Assembly: GCA_017434855.1 (NCBI GenBank) | Contig: JAFRUA010000043.1 | Coordinates: 1 to 61,036, forward strand | Reading direction: 5' to 3' | Origin: Clostridia bacterium | GTDB taxonomy: Bacteria > Bacillota > Clostridia > Oscillospirales > Acutalibacteraceae | DNA: 61,036 nt | Part shown: positions 27,033-35,807 of the stretch, in pieces | Layout: each line of letters begins with the position of its first letter | Numbering within the stretch: position 1 is the stretch's first letter | The notes under the pieces: model-generated | The model's database searches: none | What the model was told of the DNA's origin: nothing | Seen by the model: the letters and a program-made list of their open reading frames with translations, nothing else | Program-made: the position numbers and the translations under genes

Positions 27033-29000
27033 CTAACTGCTGACAGCCGCCATCTCATCGATCGCCTGCTTCAGCCGCGCCAGGGCCTGTGCGGCGGGAA
27101 TGTCGCCCAACTGGCAGGCGGCCATGGTCTGGTGCCCGCCGCCGCCCAGCGATTCCATCAGGACCTGGACGTTGACCTCGCCGTAAGAGCGGGCGGAAAT
27201 GTTGATGCCGCCCCCGGCGCTGAAGATCACAAACGACGCCTTGATGCGCTCGATGTTCAGCATCTCGTCGGCAGCCTGCGACGCGATCAGGCGCAGATTG
27301 TCCGTCTGCTGTTCGGTCACAGAAATGGCAAAGCTGTCGCGGTACCGCTCCGCCTGATCGATGATCTGATTGCGGCGGTGGAAAATGTCCATATCCACGG
27401 CAAACAGCTTTTTCGCTTCCACCGTGTTGGCACCGCGCGCCCGCAGATAGGCCGCAGACTCAAAGGTGCGCACGCCCGTGCGGATGATAAAGTTGCGCGT
27501 ATCCAGCGCAATGCCGGAAAACAGCGCCTGCGCCTCGATTGCGCCGAGGATCGGGCGTTTGTCCATATACTGGCAAAGCTCCGTCACCATCTCGGACGCG
27601 GAGGACGCCGTGGGAACGTGATAGAACACGGCGGCGTTTTCAATGAAGCCGACCGACTTGCGGTGATGGTCGATGACGATCACCTTTTCACAAAGATCCA
27701 GCAGTCCGGGGCATTCGGTAAATTCTTTTTTGTGGGTATCGACCACAATGACCAGCGTGTCGCGCTTTGCCAGCGTCAGGGCATATTCGGGCGAAACAAT
27801 GATCCCCCGCCCCGCGCGGGCAGCAAAATGCTTGCACAGCGGGGCCGACAGGGTGGTCGCTGCGTCCACAACAATGTTTGCGGTCTTTTTCAGATGGGCG
27901 CACATGGCATACACGCCGATGGCGCTGCCGATGGCGTCATAGTCGGAATAGCGATGCCCCATGATCAGCACGTTGGCGCTGTCGCGGATCAGATCGCCGA
28001 TCGTCTGGGCCATCAGGCGGGTCTTGGCCTTGCTGCGGTGCTCAAAGCCGGACGACACGCCGCCGAAGAACTGATACTGCCCCTCGTGCCGGATGGCGAC
28101 CTGGTCGCCGCCGCGGCTTTGCGCCATGTCAAGGCCCTGCTTGGCGGAATGGTTGGATTCGATGATGCTGTCTTCGCGCCCCACGCCGATCGACAGCGTC
28201 AGGTCGGTCTGGCGGCCCTCATATGTAAAGGTACGCACCTTGTCGAGGATGCTGAATTTATCCTCCGCCATTCCGCGCAGGCCGCGTTCTTCGGCTATGA
28301 TCAGCATGCGTGCAGACGACAGCTTGCGGCACAGCGCGCCGTGTGACGCGGCCCAGTCATCGATCATCTGCTCAATCACGGAAAAGATGGCCGCACATTC
28401 GCTTTCTTTGAATTCCTGGAACAGGTCGTCCGCATTGTCCAGCACGGTCAGGATCACCGACGGCCGCGAGGCGTTGAAGGCCTGCTCGGTTTTGCGCAGT
28501 TCGGTCTCGTCAAAGAAATACAGCAGATAATTGGCGCCGCCCTTCGGCTTTGGCAGCCGGGCGGAATAGACCGCGAAGTATTTTTCGCCGGCATGGACGC
28601 GAACGCCCCTGCCCGCAAACAGCGGTTCCAACTGATCGGCGCGCAGCAGCAGCTTCAGGTCCACCGCCCGCGTTTTTTCATCCAGCGCAAAGGCCGTCTG
28701 AAACGCCGGGTTCAGCCAGCGCACCGCGCCGGTATTGTCAACCACAACGCACGGGACCGACAGGTCTGCAAAGGCCCGCCCGGTTTCCAGATTCAGCGCG
28801 GCGGTCATCGACCGCACCTGCGCCAAAAGCCGCTCTTTTTTGATGATCTGAAACAGCACCTTGGCCGCGATCAGGGCCAGCCAGACGCCGGCCTCGATAT
28901 ATGCCAGAAACGGATGGCTGAACCAGGTGACGACCGCAAGGGCCGCACCGGCGACCCACGCGATCAAAGACACATCAAATCGGTTCCAGAGTTGTTTCAT
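27033..29000 (-). CDS. gdpP: GdpP-type cyclic-di-AMP phosphodiesterase
   Basis: This 655-residue membrane protein hydrolyses c-di-AMP and so affects osmotic balance and cell-wall tolerance. It has two N-terminal helices (about 11-50), a PAS-like domain, a degenerate GGDEF domain (SRGGDQVAI, as in GdpP), then DHH and DHHA1 domains with GHRYSDYDAIG, VDTH, the DHH motif in VIDHHRKS and GGGGHQTMA. All metal ligands look present. ATG at 29000 overlaps the rnj stop (ATGA) and is preceded by GGAG. In Firmicutes gdpP-rplI-dnaB is a common order. Confidence 0.94.
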   Translation of the reverse strand: MKQLWNRFDVSLIAWVAGAALAVVTWFSHPFLAYIEAGVWLALIAAKVLFQIIKKERLLAQVRSMTAALNLETGRAFADLSVPCVVVDNTGAVRWLNPAFQTAFALDEKTRAVDLKLLLRADQLEPLFAGRGVRVHAGEKYFAVYSARLPKPKGGANYLLYFFDETELRKTEQAFNASRPSVILTVLDNADDLFQEFKESECAAIFSVIEQMIDDWAASHGALCRKLSSARMLIIAEERGLRGMAEDKFSILDKVRTFTYEGRQTDLTLSIGVGREDSIIESNHSAKQGLDMAQSRGGDQVAIRHEGQYQFFGGVSSGFEHRSKAKTRLMAQTIGDLIRDSANVLIMGHRYSDYDAIGSAIGVYAMCAHLKKTANIVVDAATTLSAPLCKHFAARAGRGIIVSPEYALTLAKRDTLVIVVDTHKKEFTECPGLLDLCEKVIVIDHHRKSVGFIENAAVFYHVPTASSASEMVTELCQYMDKRPILGAIEAQALFSGIALDTRNFIIRTGVRTFESAAYLRARGANTVEAKKLFAVDMDIFHRRNQIIDQAERYRDSFAISVTEQQTDNLRLIASQAADEMLNIERIKASFVIFSAGGGINISARSYGEVNVQVLMESLGGGGHQTMAACQLGDIPAAQALARLKQAIDEMAAVSS

Positions 29001-30841
29001 TCGTCAATCTCCATCAGAATGGGCAGCACCATGGGGCTGCGCTTGGTTCGTTCAAACATCAGGCGCGACACGTCGTCACGCAGACGGTTCTTGATCGTGG
29101 TCCAGTCACGGATGTTGCGGTCATAGCAGCGCTCCAGCGTATGCATGGCGGTTGCGCGGGCCTCGTCCATCAGCGCTTCGTTTTCACGCACAAAGACAAA
29201 CCCGCGTGAAAAGATCTCCGGCTCAGACAGCGGATAGCCGGTCTCGCCCTCCAGCGCGGCGGCAATGACGATGATGCCGTCCTCCGCCAGCTTTTTGCGG
29301 TCACGGATCACCACCGATCCCACGTCGCCGACGCCGCTGCCGTCCACAAAGATTTGCCCGGCGGGCACGTTTGCCACCGTTTTCAGCCCGGCAGACGACA
29401 GTTCCACCTGCACGCCGTTATCAACCAGAAGAATATTGGAATGCTGCACGCCCACGGCTTCGGCCAGTGCGGCGTGGCGCTGCAGATGCTTTTGCTCGCC
29501 GTGTACCGGAATGAAGAAGCGCGGTTTGATCAGCGCCAGCATCATCTTCAGCTCTTCCTGACAGGCGTGGCCGGACACATGCACGTCATACATCTTTTCA
29601 TACACGACCTCGGCGCCCAGCTTCATCAGCTCATTGACCACACGACCCACGGTCTTTTCGTTGCCCGGAATCGGCGTGGCAGAGATGATGACGTAATCGT
29701 TCGGGGTGATGGCCACCTTGCGGTGGTCTGAAAAGGCCATGCGTGTCAGCGCAGACATCGGTTCGCCCTGGCTGCCCGTGGTGATCAGCACCATTTCATG
29801 ATCGCCGTAGCGATGGATCAGGTCCAGCGGGACCAGCACGCCGTCCGGCACCTTGAGATAGCCCAGCTCGCGGCTGACATTGACCACGTTTTCCAGGCTG
29901 CGGCCGGAAAGCGCAACCTTGCGGCCCAGGCTTTGCGCCACGTCGATGATCTGCTGAATGCGATGGATATTGGAAGAAAACGTGGCGATGATGATGCGCC
30001 GCTTGCCGGCAAAGCGGAACAGCCGCTCAAACGAATCGCCCACCTTGCGCTCGCTTTCGGTAAAGCCGGGGCGCTCCGCGTTGGTGGAATCCGCCAGCAT
30101 GCACAGCACGCCCTCGTTGCCCAGGGCGCCGAACCGCGCCAGGTCGATCATGCCGCCGTCGATGGGCGTGGCGTCGATCTTGAAGTCGCCGGTATGCACA
30201 ACCGTGCCGCCCGCGCATTTGATGGCAAAGCCCACCGCATCCGGGATGGAATGGTTCACATGGATGAACTCCACGTCAAAGCCGCCCAGCGTCACATGCT
30301 CGCCGGGGCCAACGACGTTGAGCTTTGCCGAAGAAGTCAGATGGTGCTCTTCCAGCTTGCCGCGGATGAGACCGATCGTCAGCCGGGTGGCAAAGACCGG
30401 CACGTTGACTTTTTTCAGCAGATAGGCCAACGCCCCGATGTGGTCCTCGTGCCCGTGGGTGATGACAACGCCGCGCAGCCTGGACTTGTTTGCCTCGATA
30501 TAGCTGAAATCGGGGATCACGACGTCGATGCCCAGCATGTCCTCATCCGGGAACGCCAACCCGCAGTCCACAATTATCATGTCGTCTTCATATTCAAACA
30601 CGGTCAGGTTCTTGCCGACCTCGTTGATGCCGCCCAGAAAAGCGATGCGGATGGGCTGCTGCACCGTCTGCTTTTTGGGCTTGTTGTGGCGGTGGCCGCC
30701 CTTTTTGCGCTGTGGCTGCGGCTGCGGCTGCTTGCGGTTTTTGACCTGTTTGGCGGTCGCCTGTTTTTTGGATGATTTATTATAGTTTTTCATGGAATTG
30801 AAGCCTTTTTCCAGCTTCGCCCGGTTTGATTTTTCGCTCAT
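28997..30841 (-). CDS. rnj: ribonuclease J
   Basis: This 614-residue metallo-beta-lactamase/beta-CASP RNase works in mRNA decay and rRNA maturation. It has a basic, Gln/Pro/Lys-rich N-terminal extension (about 1-65), the zinc motif THGHEDHIG, further ligands in HVNHSIPD and HTGDFK, beta-CASP motifs (STNAERPGFTESE, SGHACQEELK) and a C-terminal domain. The start is uncertain: ATG 30841 has AAGGAG 14 nt upstream; ATG 30793 has AAAAAGG 10 nt upstream and would remove 16 residues. It is the first gene of the nine-gene operon. Confidence 0.93.
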   Translation of the reverse strand: MSEKSNRAKLEKGFNSMKNYNKSSKKQATAKQVKNRKQPQPQPQRKKGGHRHNKPKKQTVQQPIRIAFLGGINEVGKNLTVFEYEDDMIIVDCGLAFPDEDMLGIDVVIPDFSYIEANKSRLRGVVITHGHEDHIGALAYLLKKVNVPVFATRLTIGLIRGKLEEHHLTSSAKLNVVGPGEHVTLGGFDVEFIHVNHSIPDAVGFAIKCAGGTVVHTGDFKIDATPIDGGMIDLARFGALGNEGVLCMLADSTNAERPGFTESERKVGDSFERLFRFAGKRRIIIATFSSNIHRIQQIIDVAQSLGRKVALSGRSLENVVNVSRELGYLKVPDGVLVPLDLIHRYGDHEMVLITTGSQGEPMSALTRMAFSDHRKVAITPNDYVIISATPIPGNEKTVGRVVNELMKLGAEVVYEKMYDVHVSGHACQEELKMMLALIKPRFFIPVHGEQKHLQRHAALAEAVGVQHSNILLVDNGVQVELSSAGLKTVANVPAGQIFVDGSGVGDVGSVVIRDRKKLAEDGIIVIAAALEGETGYPLSEPEIFSRGFVFVRENEALMDEARATAMHTLERCYDRNIRDWTTIKNRLRDDVSRLMFERTKRSPMVLPILMEIDE

Positions 30842-30874
30842 GCGAGAATGGTTCACTCCTTATATATAATCAAA

Positions 30875-30970
30875 AGTTGACAGTTCACAGTTCATAGTTT
30901 GCAGTTCACGCGGGAGAAATCTTTTGTTTTTTCATCTGCGTGTCGCGCGCTGACAGCTAACCGCTAACAA
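30875..30970. repeat. two short-repeat arrays in the rnj leader
   Basis: An AGTTGAC AGTTCAC AGTTCAT AGTTTGC AGTTCAC array (30875-30909) and a GCTGACAGCTAACCGCTAAC array (30950-30970) lie between the rnj promoter and its ribosome binding site, so both would be transcribed in the 5' leader. Confidence 0.78.
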
Positions 30971-30995
30971 CTCTACGCCCTATTATAGTCATTCT

Positions 30996-31024
30996 ATCAT
31001 ACTATTTTTTGGGAAAGCTGTCAA
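30996..31024 (-). promoter_or_regulatory. promoter of the rnj-gdpP-...-ftsK operon
   Basis: The minus strand reads TTGACA (31024-31019), 17 nt, TATGAT (31001-30996). The leader of about 150 nt contains the short-repeat arrays. It is divergent from the promoter at 31076. Confidence 0.8.
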
Positions 31025-31075
31025 GAAGACGCGAAGAAATTTCAACAAATTTCACAATTGATTCCAAATTCGCCC

Positions 31076-31104
31076 TTGACCTGGGAGAAAGAATCATGTA
31101 TGAT
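31076..31104 (+). promoter_or_regulatory. promoter of the small propeller-like gene and mscS
   Basis: TTGACC (31076-31081), 17 nt, TATGAT (31099-31104). Its position shows that the ATG at 31058 cannot be the start of the gene. Confidence 0.78.
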
Positions 31105-31183
31105 AGAGGATAGAAACCTGGTGCTGCCGCCCGCGCGCGCAGTCCGGCGTGCCCCGCGGGGCCATGTCAAAGGAGGATGCACT

Positions 31184-31858
31184 TTGGAAAACATCTTTTC
31201 CGGCGAGATTTTAAACATCACGCCGTTCAAAAAAGGCTTTGTGCTGGCCAGCAAAGGCACAGACGAGGGCGGAAAGATCACCGCCAACTTTTACGGCTAT
31301 GACGCGATCAACCAGATTTTTACCCGCATCAAGCGCTCGGTCTTTCTCAAGGTCAAGTTCGGCTATGAGTATGAAGACATTGCAAAGCAGTTGGGCGATT
31401 ATGTGTCCTGTGACGTGGGCGTGCTGGCAGACAACAAGATCATGGCCGTCTTTCCCAACGGGGAATACTCCCTGTTCAACACCGACGGGTCGCTGAACGT
31501 GTCTTCGCTTCTGACCTATCACGGGTCGCCGGTCTGCGACATTGCCGTGGACGGGCCCTATGTCTGGTGCTGCGTACCGAACGAAAACGCCATTGTCAAA
31601 TACGCCCCGCGCGAAGGGCGCATCCTGATGCGGGTGGGCGGCGGCGAATCCACGGCCTTTGAGCGTCCCACGGCTCTGACCCTGCGCGGCAACATTCTGT
31701 ATATCTGCAACCGCGCCGCGCGCAAGGTCCGCACGCTGAACACCCAGACCAACGCCGTGCGTGACTTTCGCGTGTTCAACGAAAAGATTTTTAAGTACAT
31801 CAACGTCGCGGGGCTGGAGTTTGTTTGGCTGCAGTCCGGGCTGTATCTTCTGGACTAA
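31184..31858 (+). CDS. hypothetical protein, NHL/beta-propeller-like
   Basis: This 224-residue soluble protein is not one I recognise by name. The second half has three or four beta-blade-like repeats (SPVCDIAVDGPYVWCCVPNE, RPTALTLRGNILYICNRAAR) reminiscent of half an NHL or WD propeller. The best start is TTG at 31184 with AAGGAGG 7 nt upstream; it comes after the promoter, whereas the first ATG does not. It is 47 nt upstream of mscS on the same transcript, so it may report on or assist the channel. Function unknown. Confidence 0.7.
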   Translation: MENIFSGEILNITPFKKGFVLASKGTDEGGKITANFYGYDAINQIFTRIKRSVFLKVKFGYEYEDIAKQLGDYVSCDVGVLADNKIMAVFPNGEYSLFNTDGSLNVSSLLTYHGSPVCDIAVDGPYVWCCVPNENAIVKYAPREGRILMRVGGGESTAFERPTALTLRGNILYICNRAARKVRTLNTQTNAVRDFRVFNEKIFKYINVAGLEFVWLQSGLYLLD

Positions 31859-31866
31859 GCTGTCGG

Positions 31867-31887
31867 CACTTCACACTTTACACTTTC
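31867..31887. repeat. tandem repeat CACTTYA
   Basis: Three copies of a 7-bp unit (CACTTCA CACTTTA CACTTTC) separate the upstream gene from mscS. Confidence 0.75.
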
Positions 31888-31905
31888 ATGAACGCTGGTG
31901 ATTCC

Positions 31906-32892
31906 GTGAAATTTTTAGCTGTTGACGCAGCCGCGCTTTCCGGTGCGCTTTCTCAGGCGGCGTCCACGACCGATCCGTCCGCGTCATCCACCGACCCGAC
32001 GACCACATCCAATTTTCTGCTGAATGAAAGCGGCGGGTTTGAAGAACCGAAAAAGGTGATCGAAAATGTTTCGGACTGGTGGACCGAGCTGGACCTGTGG
32101 AACCGGTTCCAGTCCAAGCTGCCCACTCTGGTTCTGGCGGCCGTGACGGTCGCCCTGGGCTATCTCGTCTCCAAACTGGTGTTTCACCTGATCGAGCGCG
32201 CCATGAAGCGCCGCAAGGTGGACTATGCCGTTTATCATTTCATTGCGCGGCTGATCCGTTTTGTGATCTTTCTGGGCTTTTTGCTCAACGCGCTGTCGAT
32301 GTTTTTCAACGTCAGCACCCTTTGGGCCACCCTGGGCGCAGCAGGCGTCGCCATCGCGCTGGGCCTGCAGGACAGTGTTTCACAGTTTGTCAGCGGCATC
32401 CAGATCCTGATCAACCGGCCGTTCAAAACCGGCGACTATGTGGAGGTTGCGGGCGTGCAGGGCAACATTGCCGAGATCGGTTTTATGAATACGATCCTGA
32501 TCACGCTGGACAACAAGCGCGTGATCGTGCCGAACTCTGACATCACCAAGAACCACATCACCAATTATTCCGCCGAATCGTGCCGCCGCGTGGACCTGAC
32601 GTTTTCCATCAGCTATGGCGACGACATTGCCAGGGCCAAGGCTGTGGTTCGCAAAGCGGCGGAAGCATGCGAAAAAATCCTCAGGGATCCCGCGCCGGAG
32701 ATCGTCGTGGGGGCGCATTCTTCCAGCAGCATCGACCTGTTTGCCCGCGTCTGGTGCCTGAGCAAAGATTATTGGGACGTCTTTTTTGAGATGCAGGAAA
32801 CGGTCAAGCTGTCGTTTGACGCAAACGATATCCACATCCCGTTTGAGCAGGTGGACGTCCACATTGTGGAGCCGCCTGTGAAAAAAGAATGA
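31906..32892 (+). CDS. mscS: MscS-family mechanosensitive channel
   Basis: This 328-residue channel releases solutes on hypo-osmotic shock. It has a Ser/Thr-rich N-terminus, three membrane helices (about 75-165), and the pore-lining TM3 with WATLGAAGVAIALGLQDSVS. The MscS signature IQILINRPFKTGDYVEVAG and a cytosolic vestibule domain follow. I chose GTG at 31906 because GGTGA sits 5 nt upstream; ATG at 31888 has no ribosome binding site and lies in the repeat. A terminator follows. Confidence 0.9.
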   Translation: MKFLAVDAAALSGALSQAASTTDPSASSTDPTTTSNFLLNESGGFEEPKKVIENVSDWWTELDLWNRFQSKLPTLVLAAVTVALGYLVSKLVFHLIERAMKRRKVDYAVYHFIARLIRFVIFLGFLLNALSMFFNVSTLWATLGAAGVAIALGLQDSVSQFVSGIQILINRPFKTGDYVEVAGVQGNIAEIGFMNTILITLDNKRVIVPNSDITKNHITNYSAESCRRVDLTFSISYGDDIARAKAVVRKAAEACEKILRDPAPEIVVGAHSSSSIDLFARVWCLSKDYWDVFFEMQETVKLSFDANDIHIPFEQVDVHIVEPPVKKE

Positions 32893-32896
32893 ACGC

Positions 32897-32931
32897 TGCC
32901 GCAGTCCGTATCTTCGGGCCGCGGCATTTTT
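32897..32931 (+). terminator. terminator after mscS
   Basis: The stem TGCCGC/GCGGCA with extra inner pairing is followed by TTTTT, 5 nt past the stop codon. Confidence 0.8.
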
Positions 32932-32998
32932 CGTCAAAATAGACAGAAACAAACGGAGAAATGTCAAAGAACTTTTACGGTGCAATTTTTGAAAATAC

Positions 32999-33027
32999 TT
33001 GATAAAAAGATGATAATTTTGTAAAAT
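32999..33027 (+). promoter_or_regulatory. promoter of prs
   Basis: TTGATA, 17 nt, TAAAAT, about 57 nt upstream of the prs start, in an AT-rich stretch. Confidence 0.75.
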
Positions 33028-33083
33028 AAAAGCGATGAAGTTTTTGCATTCATCCCAGCACATTTCTTTAGGGGGGGCTTATC

Positions 33084-34280
33084 ATGCAGACACAGTCCAA
33101 AACGCTGACCCGGATCCCGAAGGGCAATCTCGGCCTGATCCCGATCCGCGGCAGCGAAGCACTCGCAAAAAAGATCAACGACAGCATCGTCCGCATCCGT
33201 GAGCAATACGAGATCGACCACGAAGAAAGCATCCATTTTAGCAACTATCTCAAGGACTCCTACCTGCTCAACGTCGAGTTTCCCCGCTTTTCCAGCGGCG
33301 AAGGCAAATGCGTGATCCACGATTCCATCCGTGGCTATGACCTGTTCATCATTGCCGACTGCTTCAACTACAGCGTGACCTATCACATCAACGATCTGCG
33401 GAACGCAAACGGCGAACTGATGGACGTCCCCATGTCTCCCGACAACCACTTTGCAGACGTCAAGCGCATCATCTCTGCCTGCGCGGGCAAGGCCAAACGC
33501 ATCAACGTCATCATGCCCATGCTGTATGAAGGCCGGCAGCACAAGCGCACGCTGCGTGAATCCATGGACTGCGCCGTTGCACTCAAGGAGCTGGAAGCCA
33601 TGGGTGTGGAAAACATCATCACCTTTGACGCCCACGACCCCCGCGTACAAAACGCGATCGGCATCGGCTTTGAAAGCGTTTCCCCGACCTATCAGATGAT
33701 CAAGGCTCTGGCAAAGACAACCCAGAACACCATCCGCTTCAACCCGGAGCACACCATGATGATCTCGCCGGACGAGGGCGGCATGGGCCGCTGCGTCTAC
33801 TACTCCCAGGTGCTGGGCATCAACCTCGGCATGTTCTACAAGCGCCGCGACTATACCCGGGTCGAAAACGGCCGCGCCCCCATCATTGCGCATGAATTTC
33901 TCGGCAGCGACATCGAGGGCAAAGACGTCATCGTCGCCGACGACATGATCTCCAGCGGCGACAGCATGATCGACGTCTGCAAGCAGCTCAAGGGCCTCAA
34001 GGCCGGCCGCATCTTTGTCTTTTCGACCTTCGGCCTGTTTTCCTCCGGTATCAAGCGCTTTGACGAAGCCTATGAGCAAGGGCTCTTTGACCGCATCTTC
34101 ACCACGAACCTGATCTACAACCCGGACGAGCTGCTCCGGCGCGAATGGCATGTTTCGGTCGATATGTCAAAGTACTGCTCTCTCATCATCAACGCCCTGA
34201 ACCACGATGATACCCTCAGCCCCTATCTCAACCCGATGAAAAAGATCCAGAGCTATATTTCGACCTATAAGCTGAAATAA
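33084..34280 (+). CDS. prs: ribose-phosphate pyrophosphokinase, long form
   Basis: This 398-residue enzyme makes PRPP from ribose-5-phosphate and ATP, feeding purine, pyrimidine, His and Trp synthesis. The PRPP loop DVIVADDMISSGDSM (about 279-293) and the FDAHDPRVQNA metal/ATP region are present. It is about 80 residues longer than the usual Prs, with insertions in the N-terminal half (IDHEESIHFSNYLKD) and a longer C-terminus, like a Clostridia variant. ATG at 33084 follows a GGGGGGG purine run. It is monocistronic with its own promoter and terminator. Confidence 0.93.
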   Translation: MQTQSKTLTRIPKGNLGLIPIRGSEALAKKINDSIVRIREQYEIDHEESIHFSNYLKDSYLLNVEFPRFSSGEGKCVIHDSIRGYDLFIIADCFNYSVTYHINDLRNANGELMDVPMSPDNHFADVKRIISACAGKAKRINVIMPMLYEGRQHKRTLRESMDCAVALKELEAMGVENIITFDAHDPRVQNAIGIGFESVSPTYQMIKALAKTTQNTIRFNPEHTMMISPDEGGMGRCVYYSQVLGINLGMFYKRRDYTRVENGRAPIIAHEFLGSDIEGKDVIVADDMISSGDSMIDVCKQLKGLKAGRIFVFSTFGLFSSGIKRFDEAYEQGLFDRIFTTNLIYNPDELLRREWHVSVDMSKYCSLIINALNHDDTLSPYLNPMKKIQSYISTYKLK

Positions 34281-34316
34281 GGCAATCGAATCAAGCCTAG
34301 ACCACCTATAAAAAAC

Positions 34317-34349
34317 AGAGCGTGTTGCAACTGCAAGGCGCTCTTTTTT
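34317..34349 (+). terminator. terminator after prs
   Basis: The stem AGAGCG/CGCTCT with an inner TTGC/GCAA pairing is followed by TTTTTTA. Confidence 0.82.
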
Positions 34350-34401
34350 ATTTGAAGCGTCGCCTTATGCTGCCGCCCAATCAAACCGCCCCACACACAG
34401 C

Positions 34402-34446
34402 AAAAAGCCGCGGGGTGCACCGTTCCATTCCGGAAACGCTCCCCGC
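34402..34446 (-). terminator. terminator after the DUF378 gene
   Basis: The minus-strand stem GCGGGG/CCCCGC contains an inner CGTTTCC/GGAACG hairpin and is followed by GGCTTTTTG. Confidence 0.7.
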
Positions 34447-34448
34447 GA

Positions 34449-34479
34449 TCTAACGTCTGACATCTAAAATCTAACATCC
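34449..34479. repeat. tandem short repeat, inverted TTAGATR unit
   Basis: Read on the minus strand this is TTAGAT TTTAGAT GTCAGAC GTTAGATC, the same unit as at 23442-23477. It lies just past the DUF378 stop. Confidence 0.75.
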
Positions 34480-34483
34480 AAGC

Positions 34484-34720
34484 TCAGGCTGCTCTGCTGT
34501 CGACGTCGTTTTGATCCTCTTCCGCTGCGGCGGCCGTGTCACGAAACAGCAGCGACACACACCACAGGCCGGCCAGGGCGACCGCGATATAGACGATCCG
34601 GCTGCCGATCGCCGCCTGAGAGCCGAAGATCCACGCAACCAGGTCAAACTGAAACAGCCCGACCAGCCCCCAGTTCAGCGCACCGACGATTGTGAGTACC
34701 AATGAGATTTTATCCAGCAC
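34484..34720 (-). CDS. DUF378 small membrane protein
   Basis: This 78-residue protein has two membrane helices and the DUF378 core (LTIVGALNWGLVGLFQFDLVAWIFG), then an acidic tail. Its function is unknown; such proteins are widespread in Firmicutes. ATG at 34720 follows AGGAGG. It stands alone. The 490-nt region upstream contains the inverted-repeat element at 34912-35190. Confidence 0.88.
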   Translation of the reverse strand: MLDKISLVLTIVGALNWGLVGLFQFDLVAWIFGSQAAIGSRIVYIAVALAGLWCVSLLFRDTAAAAEEDQNDVDSRAA

Positions 34721-35210
34721 GGTTGAATCCTCCTTTCCGGCCGCATTGCCGGGTCTTTTGTCGCCGGCAAACCGCGCTCCAAGTCACCGGTGACCCGCGC
34801 GGCGTTGCATGAGTTCAAACATCTTTTCATTGCGCCGGGCAGGTCAGCGGTCAAAATAAGCATGCCCGGCTTTTTGTGAATTATTCAGCGGATGAAAAAA
34901 CGCCGCGCTTTACGGTGACGTTCCATAACGAAGGATTGGTTTTTGAAGGCAAGATTCCCCAAATGCTTCGCCTCGATCCTTGAAAACCGTCAGGTTTCCT
35001 GCGGCTCTCGGTTTTGCCTTTGAAAGAATTTCGCACTTCAAAAACTGCTCACATCTGAAAAGCTGACGATTTTTCGTGAGAACAATGCACAAAATCCGCG
35101 CAAGGCTGATTTCCTTGGGCGGATTATTAAAGCAATTATCGCGGAAAAGAGACGCTTTTCAGACAATCTCTCGTTTTGGAACGTCACCGTTCAGTGACGA
35201 CGTTGCTTTT
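34721..35210. other. large intergenic region around the 279-bp element
   Basis: No gene is convincing here. The first 190 nt are GC-rich with an imperfect GCCGG/CCGGC pairing; the remainder is the inverted-repeat element at 34912-35190 and a hairpin with a T-run (35180-35212). Short frames cross the element ends. Confidence 0.6.
34912..35190. repeat. MITE-like 279-bp element with long terminal inverted repeats
   Basis: The left end ACGGTGACGTTCCATAACGA and the reverse complement of the right end (ACGGTGACGTTCCAAAACGA) match for about 27 bp. The interior, on the minus strand, includes GCAGGAAACCTGACGGTTTT and CAAGGAT..ATTTGGGGAAT. This is related to GCAGGAATCCTTTCGGCTTT and CAAGGATAATTTGGGCAAT in the element at 60861, although the ends differ. 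No transposase frame is present. Confidence 0.8.
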
Positions 35211-35807
35211 TTATTTGTCTTCCGAATCCCCAACGGCGCGGGCGATTTCGGCGCGGATGGCATCCATTCCCTCGCCCGTTGCAGCAGAGCATTCGATCAC
35301 CGAAACCGCGTGCAAGCCGGCAAATTCAGCCTGATATGCGGCGTGCATCTTTGCGCGCTCGGTTTTGTTCAGCTTGTCGCATTTGGTCAGGGCCACAAGG
35401 TACGGAACGTTCTTGGCCTCCAAAAAATCGATCATCTGCCGGTCCAGCGCCGTCATGTCGTGGCGAAAGTCCAGCAGCTGCACCACCAGGCGGATGCTGC
35501 GCCCCGATGAAAAATAGTGCTCCATCAGCTCTGCCCAGCGGTCCTTTTCCTGCCGGGCAACCTTGGCATAACCGTAGCCGGGCAGGTCCACAAACCGACA
35601 GTCCGGCAGCCGAAAAAAGTTCACCGTCACGGTTTTGCCGGGCACGCTGCTCACGCGGGCCAGCGCCTTGCGGTTCAGCAGCTTGTTCAGCAGCGACGAC
35701 TTGCCCACGTTGGACCGGCCGGAAAACGCAATTTCCGGCCCGTCGCTTGCTTTCAACTGGGCGCCCGTGCCAAAGGCGGCCTCGAATTCTGCGTTGTCAA
35801 ATCTCAT
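35211..35807 (-). CDS. engB: ribosome-biogenesis GTPase EngB/YsxC
   Basis: This 198-residue GTPase is needed for 50S assembly. G1 is GRSNVGKSS, G3 is DLPGYGYAK, G4 is TKCDK, and the C-terminal CSAATGEG corresponds to G5. The length is normal. ATG at 35807 overlaps the lon stop (ATGA), with AAGGA 7 nt upstream. The lon-engB pair is conserved in Firmicutes. Confidence 0.95.
   Translation of the reverse strand: MRFDNAEFEAAFGTGAQLKASDGPEIAFSGRSNVGKSSLLNKLLNRKALARVSSVPGKTVTVNFFRLPDCRFVDLPGYGYAKVARQEKDRWAELMEHYFSSGRSIRLVVQLLDFRHDMTALDRQMIDFLEAKNVPYLVALTKCDKLNKTERAKMHAAYQAEFAGLHAVSVIECSAATGEGMDAIRAEIARAVGDSEDK

Noticed and set aside
30842-31075. Riboswitch in the long rnj leader
   Set aside because: The leader consists mainly of short tandem repeats and no known aptamer pattern was recognised.
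34675-34863. 62-codon minus-strand frame upstream of DUF378
   Set aside because: It overlaps the DUF378 start and its ribosome binding site and has no coding signs.
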